Source: an uncultured Porphyromonadaceae bacterium
GTDB taxonomy: Bacteria; Bacteroidota; Bacteroidia; Bacteroidales; Muribaculaceae
NCBI GenBank assembly: GCA_900548705.1
Contig: URLF01000041.1
Span: 1-23,056, forward strand
Reading direction: 5' to 3'
Length of the DNA stretch: 23,056 bases
The position numbers and the translations under genes were made by a program. Positions 15,401-22,979 of the stretch are shown here, piece after piece. A model generated the notes under the pieces. That model made no database searches and was not told the DNA's origin. It worked only from the letters and a program-made list of their open reading frames with translations. Each line of letters opens with the position of its first letter. The stretch's first letter is position 1.

Positions 15401-15926
15401 AACCTTTGTAGAGATAACCCTTGTCGTAAAGCTGCTTGAGCAACCACCAGCAAGACTCGATATAGCTGTTGTGATATGTCACATAAGGATTGTCAAGGTC
15501 AACCCAATAGCCCATGGAGTTGGTAAGGGTCGACCATTCCTTGGTGTATTTCATCACCTCGCGGCGACATGCGGCGTTGTAGTCATCCACAGAAATCTTT
15601 TTGCCGATATCCTCCTTGGTGATGCCGAGCGACTTTTCAACGCCAAGCTCCACGGGGAGTCCGTGGGTGTCCCAGCCGGCCTTGCGGTCAACGCGGAATC
15701 CCTTCATCGTCTTGTAACGGCAGAAAATATCCTTAATAGTGCGGGCCATCACATGGTGGATGCCGGGCATACCGTTGGCCGAGGGGGGACCCTCGAAGAA
15801 GACGAAAGGAGTGGCACCCTCGCGCAGCTCGATACTGCGGCGGAACAGGTCATCGGCGTTCCACTGGGCGAGCACCTCCTTGTTGATACTGGAAAGGTTG
15901 AAATTGTCGTATTCGGTAAACTTCAT
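12489..15926 (-). CDS. ileS: Isoleucine--tRNA ligase
   Basis: A 1145-residue class I aminoacyl-tRNA synthetase that charges tRNA-Ile. The HIGH-type signature appears as M-P-G-I-H-H-V at about 53-59. The KMSKR loop is exact at residues 687-691. Between them lies a long editing (CP1) domain, with the tryptophan-rich segment A-W-T-T-T-P-W-T-L-P-S-N-T near 230 typical of Ile/Val/Leu enzymes. An anticodon-binding domain and a C-terminal extension follow. The length is above the roughly 930-residue proteobacterial form and fits the longer IleRS type. No CxxC zinc cluster is evident at the extreme C-terminus. It is the first gene of the ileS-dksA-lspA-DUF4296 group and has its own promoter. Confidence 0.98.
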   Translation of the reverse strand: MKFTEYDNFNLSSINKEVLAQWNADDLFRRSIELREGATPFVFFEGPPSANGMPGIHHVMARTIKDIFCRYKTMKGFRVDRKAGWDTHGLPVELGVEKSLGITKEDIGKKISVDDYNAACRREVMKYTKEWSTLTNSMGYWVDLDNPYVTYHNSYIESCWWLLKQLYDKGYLYKGYTIQPYSPAAGTGLSSHELNQPGCYRDVKDTTCVAQFLCTDPIEVMQGWGKPYFLAWTTTPWTLPSNTALAVGPEIEYNVVRTYNPYSGEKETVVVAVALMNSMFNPKAADLKLDEYEKGAKLIPFEGVATLKGKELVGLHYEQLIPWMNPGEGAFRVIPGDYVTTEDGTGIVHIAGTFGADDLRVSRQAGVPPLTLIDRDGNVRPMVDLRGRFFMLEDLDPKFVEESVDVEAYTPWQGKFVKNAYDPEKGENDETLDIEICMWLKQNDKVFKIEKHVHNYPHCWRTDKPVLYYPLDSWFIKTTACRERLMELNKEIQWKPAATGSGRFGKWLENLQDWNLSRSRYWGTPLPIWRTADGKEEICIDSIATLYAEIDKAVEAGVMSENPYKAKGFVPGDYSKENYDRIDLHRPYVDDIVLVSPSGKPMHRETDLIDVWFDSGSMPYAQVHYPFENKEALESGACYPADFIAEGVDQTRGWFFTLHAIAGMVFDTKSYKAVISNGLVLDKDGNKMSKRLGNAVDPFKTIDTYGSDAVRWYMIANSAPWDNLKFNEDGIKEVSRKLFSTLYNTYSFLTLYANVDGFTGAEPQVPLAERPEIDRWILSLLNTLVKDVTEALDDYEPTRAARFINDFVNDNLSNWYVRLNRKRFWGGGLDTDKLSAYQTLHTCLTTVAKLLAPYSPFFADRLYRDLTAPALAAEGKDVVSVHLTDFPVADESVIDHALEERMHLAQVVTSLVLSLRRKVNIKVRQPLQALMIPVSSEERRQQLEAMAPLILSEVNVKELKLVDDQEGVLVKSIKPDFKKLGPKFGKKMKAVAALIGAMSQQEIARLEREEKITLDLDGEEIVVELPDVDIHSEDIPGWLVANEGSVTVALEVEITEELRKEGVARDLINRIQNIRKSRDYDITDRIIVTVEPNSLTEGAIADFNEYIASQVLASEVKAAPVENPAEDEILDIDGTEVKVKIEKAS

Positions 15927-15993
15927 CTTTACGATTGGTTTTGAATGGGCATATCATAGGAACCTGATGGCCCCATTTTATAAAATTCACCCG

Positions 15994-16025
15994 CAAAGTT
16001 AGGCTTTTTCATTCAGATATACAAA
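15994..16025 (-). promoter_or_regulatory. Bacteroidota-type promoter for ileS
   Basis: On the minus strand, TTTG (16022-16025) is followed after exactly 20 bases by TAACTTTG (15994-16001), a full match to the phylum's consensus. The start codon at 15926 lies about 60 bases downstream of the expected transcription start. This promoter should drive ileS and at least part of the downstream group. Confidence 0.75.
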
Positions 16026-16032
16026 TAAAATA

Positions 16033-16065
16033 GAGGAGGATACCCTAACTCACGGTATCCTCCTC
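16033..16065 (-). terminator. Intrinsic terminator after dnaB
   Basis: A perfect 12-bp stem (16033-16044 with 16054-16065; GAGGAGGATACC and its complement) closes a 9-base loop. On the minus strand the stem is followed by a T-rich tail (TATTTTATTTG). It lies 100 bases after the dnaB stop and only 7 bases upstream of the ileS -33 element, so it insulates ileS from dnaB read-through. Confidence 0.75.
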
Positions 16066-16164
16066 CTTCCTTACTTAGAGTGTGTGTCAACAAAGGCGAA
16101 AGGATGTGCAAAAATAAGGCTAATTCCCCGGTTGGGAAATATGAATTGTATTAAAAATTGCAAA

Positions 16165-17733
16165 TCAGAACGGAACCGGCGAATCTGACGATGTCAGGTC
16201 GGCGCTCCCGCCGGAAAACGGGGGGCCACTGCCGTTAATCGGGTCGTCGTCACCTCCCCCCTGGTTCATACGGGAAGAGACTACGGTCTGGGTGGTATGG
16301 TAATCCTCATCCCTGTTCTGGAATCTGGCGTAATGGCTGACGAAGCGCATCTTCACGTCGTCAACTTTACCCGAACGGTGCTTGGCGACAATGAACAGCG
16401 CCAGACCGCGTATGTCGTTGCCCTCGGCATCCTCCCCGCTGTGGAGGTAATACTCGGGTCTGTGGATGAAGCATACGATGTCGGCATCCTGCTCGATGGC
16501 CCCCGATTCACGGAGGTCGCTCAGCTGGGGTCGCTTGGAGTTGCTGTCTGTGCCTCGGCTTTCCACCGAACGGTTGAGCTGCGACAGGGCGATTATCGGG
16601 ATGTTCAGCTCCTTGGCGAGCTGTTTGAGGTTTCGGGAAATCATGGAGACCTCCTGCTCGCGTGAGCCGAATTTCATTCCGGAGGCGTTCATCAGCTGCA
16701 GGTAGTCGATTATCAGGATTTTCACGCCGTGTTCGCGTACCAGTCGCCGGGCCTTTGTCCTGAGTTCGAAAATCGACAGGGAGGGGGTGTCGTCGATAAA
16801 CAGCGGGGCGTTGTAAAGGGGCTTCACCCCCGCCATTAGCTTGTCCCAGTCGGTCGGGGTGAGGCGTCCGCTCTTGATTTTCTCACCCTCCACCTCGCAA
16901 GCGTTGGATATCAGACGGTTCACGAGCTGGAGGTTGCTCATTTCCAGTGAGAAAATAGCAGTCGGGATATTGAGGTTTACCGCCATGTTCTTCGCCATCG
17001 ACAGCACGAACGCTGTCTTACCCATAGCGGGACGGGCGGCTATGATGATAAGGTCGGAGTTCTGCCATCCCGAGGTCAGTTTGTCGAGTTCGCGGAATCC
17101 GGTTTCAAGTCCTGACAGACCTGATTCACGGTTGGCGGCCGCCTCAATCTGTTCCAGGGCCTGCTTTATGACGGGGTCGATCTGGGTGACATCTTTCTTT
17201 ACATTGCGCTGTGAAATCTCGAAGAGCCGTCCTTCGGCTTCCTGGAGGAGGTCATCCACGTCGTTTGACTCGTCGAAAGCTTTCTCCTCGATTTGCGCCG
17301 AGAAGTTGATAAGTTCACGGGCAAGGTATTTCTGGGCCACGATGCGGGCGTGGAACTCAACATGCGCTCCTGATGCCACGCGGGCGGTCAGTTCGGATAT
17401 AGCCGCAGGCCCTCCGACATTTTTCAGCTCACCGTTGGCCCTTAGGCGTTGGGTCACGGTCAGCATGTCTATCGATTGCTGAGACGCGCCGAGCTGCTGG
17501 ATGGCCTCGTAGATTTTCTGATGTCCCGGGTCATAGAAACATTCCGGTTTCAGCAGGTCGCAGACGGTAGTGTAAGCGTCCTTCTCAAGCATGAGGGCAC
17601 CGAGGACAGCCTCTTCGACCTCAAGGTCTCTGGGGGCTATGCGGCCCTCCTTCTCAAGGAGTTGCTGTTGTAGCCGTTTTGCGTCGGAATAACTGTTCTT
17701 GCGTGGATATTTCGTCGGTTGTTGTTCAGCCAT
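16165..17733 (-). CDS. dnaB: Replicative DNA helicase DnaB
   Basis: A 522-residue hexameric 5'-3' helicase that unwinds the replication fork. The N-terminal domain (about 36-140) mediates primase contact and ring formation. After a linker comes the RecA-like motor: Walker A A-R-P-A-M-G-K-T (233-240), the F-S-L-E-M-S segment (261-266), Walker B I-I-D-Y-L-Q-L (341-347), and S-Q-L-N-R-S-V-E-S-R followed by L-S-D-L-R-E-S-G-A-I-E-Q-D-A-D. The C-terminal tail of about 50 residues is rich in Gly, Ser and Asp. No intein interrupts the gene. The start is 28 bases after the metallopeptidase stop, so the two are co-transcribed. Full-length and probably functional. Confidence 0.97.
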   Translation of the reverse strand: MAEQQPTKYPRKNSYSDAKRLQQQLLEKEGRIAPRDLEVEEAVLGALMLEKDAYTTVCDLLKPECFYDPGHQKIYEAIQQLGASQQSIDMLTVTQRLRANGELKNVGGPAAISELTARVASGAHVEFHARIVAQKYLARELINFSAQIEEKAFDESNDVDDLLQEAEGRLFEISQRNVKKDVTQIDPVIKQALEQIEAAANRESGLSGLETGFRELDKLTSGWQNSDLIIIAARPAMGKTAFVLSMAKNMAVNLNIPTAIFSLEMSNLQLVNRLISNACEVEGEKIKSGRLTPTDWDKLMAGVKPLYNAPLFIDDTPSLSIFELRTKARRLVREHGVKILIIDYLQLMNASGMKFGSREQEVSMISRNLKQLAKELNIPIIALSQLNRSVESRGTDSNSKRPQLSDLRESGAIEQDADIVCFIHRPEYYLHSGEDAEGNDIRGLALFIVAKHRSGKVDDVKMRFVSHYARFQNRDEDYHTTQTVVSSRMNQGGGDDDPINGSGPPFSGGSADLTSSDSPVPF

Positions 17734-17761
17734 GATAATGATTGGTAGTTAGCGGAAAGGT

Positions 17762-18628
17762 TCAGAGACTTTCATAAGGTATCGAGAAGGTGTCGCCTTG
17801 GAGAGGGTCACCTGTGCGCAATCCCTTTGACAGCCAGGCCACACGTTGTGACGAGCGGCCATGGTTGAAGGAGTCGGGCACTTCACGGCCTGTCGCTTTT
17901 TTCTGGAGATAATCGTCGCCGATTTTGGAGGCCGCTTCGATGGCGTTTTCGACATCGCCCGGTTCGATTGAGCCGAACATCTCATTGTCGAGATGCGCCC
18001 AGACTCCGGCGAAGTAGTCGGCCTGCAGCTCCAGGCGGACACTCATGCGGTTTGACTCCCGTTCGGACATCCTCGCCATCGCCTCATGGGCCTGGTCAAG
18101 TGTGCCGAGCAGATGCTGCACATGGTGCCCTACCTCGTGGGCGATGACATACGCGTAGGCGAAATCCCCTCCGGCTCCGATTGTCGATTCCATCTGTTTG
18201 AAGAAATCGAGGTCGATATAGACTGTCTCGTCTGCCGAGCAATAGAACGGGCCGACCTGAGAGGTGGCGTTGCCGCATCCCGACTGCACAGAGCCGGTGA
18301 ACATCACCAGTCTCGGGCAGCGGTATTCACCCCAGCCTTGGCGACGGAACTCCGCAGTCCATACATCCTCCGTTCCGGCGAGAACCTTGGCGGTGAGGTC
18401 GGCCAGTCTCTCATCCTCCGCGTCGGGCTGATAGGCCTGTTCGGTCTGCTGGCCCGCTCCCTGGCGGACGACAGTGCCGATGACATCGCCTATGTCCCCT
18501 CCGCTGAGCAGGGTTATGATGCCGGCCACGATTATGCCGACGATACCGCCGCCTATACCCACGGCGCGTCCAGAGAGCCCTCTCCGGTCTGATATGTTGT
18601 TGCTTCTGCGTCGTCCGTCAAGTCTCAT
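17762..18628 (-). CDS. YpfJ-type neutral zinc metallopeptidase, membrane-anchored
   Basis: A 288-residue protein of the YpfJ/neutral zinc metallopeptidase family. An Arg-rich N-terminus precedes one hydrophobic helix (about 26-44), giving a membrane anchor. The catalytic zinc site is H-E-V-G-H at 164-168, with the downstream E-L-Q-A-D-Y-F-A-G-V-W segment (Glu200) as likely third ligand. Conserved cysteines at 104, 118 and 130 and the Y-I-D-L-D-F-F segment match the family. The physiological substrate is unknown. It is the first gene of a two-gene unit with dnaB; whether that pairing has meaning for replication is unclear. Confidence 0.9.
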   Translation of the reverse strand: MRLDGRRRSNNISDRRGLSGRAVGIGGGIVGIIVAGIITLLSGGDIGDVIGTVVRQGAGQQTEQAYQPDAEDERLADLTAKVLAGTEDVWTAEFRRQGWGEYRCPRLVMFTGSVQSGCGNATSQVGPFYCSADETVYIDLDFFKQMESTIGAGGDFAYAYVIAHEVGHHVQHLLGTLDQAHEAMARMSERESNRMSVRLELQADYFAGVWAHLDNEMFGSIEPGDVENAIEAASKIGDDYLQKKATGREVPDSFNHGRSSQRVAWLSKGLRTGDPLQGDTFSIPYESL

Positions 18629-18667
18629 GTCACTTCTGTTATGGTCGTATTATGGATTATTAGCAGA

Positions 18668-18675
18668 CAAAGTTA
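18668..18675 (-). promoter_or_regulatory. Possible -7 element of the metallopeptidase-dnaB promoter
   Basis: TAACTTTG on the minus strand is a perfect -7 box, 40 bases upstream of the metallopeptidase start. No TTTG lies at 19-21 bases, so only half of the promoter is recognisable. Confidence 0.35.
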
Positions 18676-18762
18676 CACAAATTCAGACAAAAATCCGTAA
18701 CTTCGTCCTCTAAATATATAAACGTTTTTTCAACACGAAATTTCTCACATCAAGATAAAAAT

Positions 18763-20844
18763 ATGCGCAACGGTTTTTTCAGAGTGGCGGCCTGCGTACC
18801 CCCCGTCAGGGTGGCGGATGTCAGGGCCAACGCCGAAGCGATAATCGATATGCTCCGGCAACTTGACCGGAAAGGGGTAGAGCTTGCGGTCTTCCCTGAA
18901 CTGTGTGTGACCGGCTACACCTGTGGCGATCTTTTCCATAATGACCTGCTTCTGGAAGCTGCCGGAGACGCTGTCAGGGAAATCGCCGACGTGACCAAGA
19001 CAATGCGGGTAAATGCTGTCATAGGTTCTCCCATGCTTTTTGACAACCGGCTGTATAATTGTGCGATAGTCGTGGGGCAGGGTATGACGAAACTGACTGT
19101 CCCAAAGACATATCTCCCGAATTACAATGAATTCTATGAGCGCCGTCTCTGGTCGCCTGCTCCCCGGGTGCCTGACTCCGACGAGTCGCAGATGCCTGTC
19201 TCGGCCAACAAACTTTTCCAGGTCAACGGAGTGAAGGTAGGCATAGAGATATGTGAAGACCTGTGGGTACCGGTTCCACCCTCATGTCACGCAGCTCTCG
19301 CGGGCGCAAAGGTGATTGTCAATCTCTCCGCCTCCCCCGATATAATTGGCAAATATGACTATCTGCGCGACCTGATAGCTCAGCAGTCTGCCAGATGTGT
19401 CTGCGGTTATGTCTATGCGGCCGCCGGGTTCGGGGAGTCCTCGACCGACCTTGTTTTTGACGGCAAGGGTATAATCGCGGAGAACGGCAGGATTCTCGCC
19501 GCGACTCCCCGCTGGCAGGAATCTCCCCAGATGGTCATCTGTGACATCGACATAGAGATGATAACCCGCGACAGGCTGCATATCGGGACATTCGCCGAGT
19601 GTGGCGACCGCGAGAATGCCGGAGTCGCTTACCCCGTCGTCCAGCAGATAAATCTCAACCTCAGCGAACTGCTTGACCCTGACAGCAATGAGTCGCTTCG
19701 CGAGAAACTTGACAAGATTATGGGGTCGGATGACTCCTCAGAAGGGAGTGATGACGATGCACCCGGATTGCTCCGCACGGTAGACCCCCATCCCTTCGTC
19801 CCGTGGGATGACAATGAGATAGACCGCCGGTGTGACGAGATTATCAATATCCAGGTGGCGGGATTGGCCCAGCGTCTCAAGGCTACCGGATGCAAATGTC
19901 TGGTTGTCGGGATTTCCGGCGGACTGGATTCGACGCTTGCCCTGCTTGTGGCCACCCGTGCCTTTGACAGGCTGAAGCTTGACCGCAAGGGGATAATCGG
20001 AGTGACGATGCCGGGCTTCGGCACCACCGGGCGCACTCATTCAAACGCGCTGACCCTTATGGATGCCCTCGGGGTGACATTCCGCGAGATTCCTATCGGC
20101 CCAGCTGTCGAACTGCATTTCAAGGATATCGGTCACGACCCTGAGGTCAAGGATGTCACATATGAGAATTGTCAGGCCCGCGAACGGACTCAGATTCTGA
20201 TGGATGTGGCCAATCAGGAGGGTGGAATGGTGCTTGGCACCGGCGACCTCTCGGAGCTTGCTCTCGGATGGGCCACCTACAATGGTGACCATATGTCGAT
20301 GTATGCCGTCAATGCCTCTGTTCCCAAGACTCTGGTCAAATATCTTGTCAGATGGTTTGCCCTGAGGTCAGAGAATCCCGATATGGCGGAGGCTCTTGTC
20401 GACATCATAGATACGCCGGTTTCCCCGGAATTGCTTCCTCCCGACGCGTCAGGGAAAATCGCCCAGAAGACTGAAGACCTTGTCGGCCCTTATGAGCTGC
20501 ATGACTTTTTCCTCTTCCACACATTGCGTTACGGTTTCCCACCGGCGCGGATTTTCTATCTCGCCTGCCAGGCATTCTGGGTTCAGCATCGCCGCAAGAC
20601 CTATCAGGGAAAGGGTGGTATGGAAGTCGGACGTTACGAACCGCGTGAGATCCTGAAATGGATGAAGGTTTTCTATGTCCGATTCTTCAACCAACAGTTC
20701 AAACGCTCCTGTATGCCTGACGGCCCCAAGGTTGGTTCGGTGTGTCTTTCCCCGCGTGGCGACTGGCGGATGCCTTCCGACGCATCCTCAGCCATCTGGC
20801 TCGCGGCTGTCGACCGCCTGGCCGACTCCCTCAATGAGGAATAA
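18763..20844 (+). CDS. nadE: Glutamine-dependent NAD+ synthetase
   Basis: A 693-residue two-domain enzyme that amidates nicotinic acid adenine dinucleotide to NAD+, using ammonia from glutamine. The N-terminal nitrilase-fold glutaminase has its triad visible: Glu46 (V-F-P-E-L), Lys115 (V-P-K-T-Y) and Cys164 (E-I-C-E-D-L-W). An acidic Ser/Asp-rich segment lies at about 321-335. The C-terminal synthetase has the ATP-binding S-G-G-L-D-S at 385-390, then the G-T-G-D-L-S-E-L-A-L-G-W segment. Both domains are intact. It is divergent from the metallopeptidase-dnaB unit across 134 bases. No full promoter was seen; TAACTTCG at 18698-18705 is a one-mismatch -7 without a -33. No intrinsic terminator directly follows, but a complex of inverted repeats does. 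Confidence 0.97.
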   Translation: MRNGFFRVAACVPPVRVADVRANAEAIIDMLRQLDRKGVELAVFPELCVTGYTCGDLFHNDLLLEAAGDAVREIADVTKTMRVNAVIGSPMLFDNRLYNCAIVVGQGMTKLTVPKTYLPNYNEFYERRLWSPAPRVPDSDESQMPVSANKLFQVNGVKVGIEICEDLWVPVPPSCHAALAGAKVIVNLSASPDIIGKYDYLRDLIAQQSARCVCGYVYAAAGFGESSTDLVFDGKGIIAENGRILAATPRWQESPQMVICDIDIEMITRDRLHIGTFAECGDRENAGVAYPVVQQINLNLSELLDPDSNESLREKLDKIMGSDDSSEGSDDDAPGLLRTVDPHPFVPWDDNEIDRRCDEIINIQVAGLAQRLKATGCKCLVVGISGGLDSTLALLVATRAFDRLKLDRKGIIGVTMPGFGTTGRTHSNALTLMDALGVTFREIPIGPAVELHFKDIGHDPEVKDVTYENCQARERTQILMDVANQEGGMVLGTGDLSELALGWATYNGDHMSMYAVNASVPKTLVKYLVRWFALRSENPDMAEALVDIIDTPVSPELLPPDASGKIAQKTEDLVGPYELHDFFLFHTLRYGFPPARIFYLACQAFWVQHRRKTYQGKGGMEVGRYEPREILKWMKVFYVRFFNQQFKRSCMPDGPKVGSVCLSPRGDWRMPSDASSAIWLAAVDRLADSLNEE

Positions 20845-20911
20845 TCAACCCTCTTCCGTTCGCTTGAAAACACGCTTCCGTTGGCGCGAGGTAAGGCCGA
20901 TAGGCCGCAAC

Positions 20912-21067
20912 CGAAGCGGTAACCCACGGTAATGGGATGGAACGATAAATTCCGAAGGAATCTTTTTTGATGTATATAACCGTGGGTTACCGCTTCGTGC
21001 CAGCCCACAAGGGGCTTTGCACTCGCGCCAACCCACGGCTATTCAGACAAAGGATTCCTTCGGAATC
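20912..21067. repeat. Nested inverted repeats downstream of nadE (REP-like)
   Basis: The outer pair is 19 bases, perfect (20912-20930 with 20979-20997; core GGTAACCCACGGT and its complement). A third copy of AACCCACGG at 21030-21038 can pair with the same middle arm (20980-20988), so two alternative stems compete. A second inverted pair, ATTCCGAAGGAATC (20949-20962) and GATTCCTTCGGAAT (21053-21066), crosses the first; each of its members is itself a small hairpin. The first small hairpin is followed by T6 (20963-20968), so it may help end nadE transcription. The pattern resembles repeated extragenic palindromes. Confidence 0.7.
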
Positions 21068-21181
21068 GTCCGGGAAAAATATAATTTTATTCCAGAAAAT
21101 ATAACCTGATATATCTGATATATTATGATAGGTAACTGTTCAAAATTATTTTATATTGTGATAAAATCATCATATTATGAT

Positions 21182-21218
21182 AAAAGAGACTGTCTAACAA
21201 GTTTGGACAGTCTCTTTT
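21182..21218 (+). terminator. Hairpin with T-run at the left side of the IS
   Basis: AAAAGAGACTGTC (21182-21194) pairs perfectly with GACAGTCTCTTTT (21206-21218) around an 11-base loop, and the right arm ends in a T-run. It would stop transcription entering the element from nadE. It may double as part of the IS end. Confidence 0.6.
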
Positions 21219-21242
21219 TATAGTCTAAACTGGCTAAAAAAT

Positions 21243-21277
21243 AAGGCTTTCGCGCTGAAATTCAGCTTGAAAGCCTT
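21243..21277 (+). repeat. Second hairpin upstream of the transposase
   Basis: AAGGCTTTC (21243-21251) pairs with GAAAGCCTT (21269-21277). After a two-base internal loop, GCTGAA (21254-21259) pairs with TTCAGC (21261-21266) across one base. It lies just upstream of and touching the transposase -33 element, so only read-through transcripts would contain it. Confidence 0.6.
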
Positions 21278-21306
21278 TGTCATGTCATGAATATTTTGTA
21301 AATTTG
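21276..21306 (+). promoter_or_regulatory. Transposase promoter, Bacteroidota type
   Basis: TTTG (21276-21279) is followed after 19 bases by TAAATTTG (21299-21306), a full match to the phylum pattern. The transposase start is at 21342, about 30 bases past the expected transcription start. This suggests that the element is adapted to Bacteroidota hosts. Confidence 0.6.
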
Positions 21307-21341
21307 GGTTGCAATTAAATCACTAATAATCATGGCATAAC

Positions 21342-22979
21342 ATGGCAAAGTTAGCGATAAAATCCGACAATAGAAAACAGAATCTGCTCCTTCCACCATC
21401 GCTGGATGAGCTCGTTCCTGAAAATCACATGGTAAGGGTGGTCGATGCAGTCATAGACCGTCTTGACATCAGCGATATCCTCTCGACCTACCGGGGCGGA
21501 GGTAACAGTGCCTTTAATCCCAAGATGATGCTCAAGGTGCTGGTCTTCGCATATCTGAGCAATGTATACTCCTCGCGGCGCATCGAGGACCTTCTCAGGA
21601 GGGATATCTATTTCATGTGGCTTGCAGGCATGAAGCGTCCCGACTTCCGCACTATCAATTACTATCGTGGCAAACGGCTGAAGGATGGCTTTGACGCAGT
21701 GTTTACCCAAGTGGTCAGGCTGCTCCATGAAGAAGGCTTTGTGTCGTTGAAAGTACAGTATATCGACGGGACAAAGATAGAATCGGTAGCCAACAAGTAC
21801 ACGTTTATATGGCGCGGTTCGGTAGAGAAATACGATGCCCGACTCAAGGCGAAAACCGAGGCTTTGCTCAGACAGATAGAACAGAGTCACGTTATTGAGA
21901 ATCAGGAGAATCCCGTGTCTGAGGAACTTACGGCCGATGAAGTTGCCAAAAGGGTTGAACGCATCAGGGAAAAGGTTGATGCGGATAACCTGAGCAAGGA
22001 AGAACGCAAGGCTCTGAAACAGGTAGAGACGGACGCCGTGCCGAGGATGAACCGATATAAGGAGCAGCTCGAAACCATGGGTTCCCGCAACTCATACTCC
22101 AAGACCGACCCCGACGCCACGTTCATGCGCATGAAAGAGGACGCCATGCTCAACGGTCAGCTTAAACCGGGCTATAATGTGCAGATCTCCACTGAGAACC
22201 AGTTCATAACCAACTTCGGTATCTATCAGCGTCCTACCGATACCCTCACGATGATCAGCTATCTGGAGTCGTTTAAAACCCGATACGGTATGCAAAGTGA
22301 GGAAATCGTTGCCGACAGCGGTTACGGCTCGGAGGAGAACTACGAGTACATGTTCCGCAACGGCATGACGCCATATGTCAAATACAACATGTTCCATGTC
22401 GAGCAGCGGCGCAGCTATCGCAACAATCCTTTCAGAGTGTCAAACCTTTTCTACAATCCCGTTGATGACTTCTATGTCTGCCCGATGGGACAGAAAATGA
22501 AATTTGTCCGTCAGGAAAAACGCTATACTGCCAGCGGCTACCAACAGACAGTCAGTGTATACAGGGCGAGCCGATGTCAGGGTTGCCCCCTAAGGGGACA
22601 ATGTCATAAATCCAAACGCGACCGACAGATAGAAGTGAACCACACGCTTGACGACTATAAAGCCAGAGCAAGAGAGCTTCTTACAAGTGAGCAGGGGTTG
22701 AAGCATAGGAGTAATCGCCCGATCGAACCGGAAGCAGTGTTCGGCCAGATAAAGGAATGCGGCAGGTTCAGGCGACTCAGGCTAAAGGGGCTGACCGGAG
22801 CGAAAATCGACTTCGGTCTGAAAGCGCTTGCTCATAATCTGAGAAAACTTGCCCAGGCATGGGCAAAATCCTCTTTTTGTTATAAATTTTTGTCTTCGGA
22901 AACAGCGAAACAGCTTTATACGAACCCTCATTTAAACTTTTGCCCAAAGATTATATCTGGAGTGGCAAAGGCTGCCTGA
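21342..22979 (+). CDS. IS1182-family transposase
   Basis: A 545-residue DDE transposase, full length for the family. The N-terminal domain (about 10-110) contains the conserved P-x-x-L-D-E-L-V-P and the D-F-R-T-I-N-Y-Y-R segment. Likely catalytic residues are Asp142 (Y-I-D-G-T-K-I-E), Asp325 (V-A-D-S-G-Y-G-S) and Glu464 (E-A-V-F-G-Q-I-K). A charged coiled insertion lies at about 160-245. A cysteine cluster (Cys380, Cys412, Cys415, Cys421) may bind zinc. No stop or frameshift interrupts it, so it may be active. The start at 21342 is one base after a tiny ATG-GCA-TAA frame that repeats the same CATGGCA context. The family call is from motif recognition. Confidence 0.9.
   Translation: MAKLAIKSDNRKQNLLLPPSLDELVPENHMVRVVDAVIDRLDISDILSTYRGGGNSAFNPKMMLKVLVFAYLSNVYSSRRIEDLLRRDIYFMWLAGMKRPDFRTINYYRGKRLKDGFDAVFTQVVRLLHEEGFVSLKVQYIDGTKIESVANKYTFIWRGSVEKYDARLKAKTEALLRQIEQSHVIENQENPVSEELTADEVAKRVERIREKVDADNLSKEERKALKQVETDAVPRMNRYKEQLETMGSRNSYSKTDPDATFMRMKEDAMLNGQLKPGYNVQISTENQFITNFGIYQRPTDTLTMISYLESFKTRYGMQSEEIVADSGYGSEENYEYMFRNGMTPYVKYNMFHVEQRRSYRNNPFRVSNLFYNPVDDFYVCPMGQKMKFVRQEKRYTASGYQQTVSVYRASRCQGCPLRGQCHKSKRDRQIEVNHTLDDYKARARELLTSEQGLKHRSNRPIEPEAVFGQIKECGRFRRLRLKGLTGAKIDFGLKALAHNLRKLAQAWAKSSFCYKFLSSETAKQLYTNPHLNFCPKIISGVAKAA

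Larger units (their letters stand above)
20845..21341. other. Gene-free stretch: nested inverted repeats, then AT-rich IS leader
   Basis: No supportable gene is present in these 497 bases. The first part (about 20865-21070) holds nested inverted repeats described separately. The second part (about 21070-21180) is strongly AT-rich and has two copies of TATTATGATA (21121-21130, 21173-21182). The third part contains two hairpins and the transposase promoter. Minus-strand open frames here arise from the repeats and are not credible genes. Confidence 0.7.

Noticed and set aside
15294..15944. 216-codon plus-strand open frame opposite ileS
   Set aside because: It is antisense to the conserved IleRS catalytic domain and covers the ileS start; no family features.
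20673..21036. Minus-strand open frames over the end of nadE and the repeat region
   Set aside because: They run through the inverted repeats and the nadE C-terminus; the protein sequence reflects the repeats rather than a gene.
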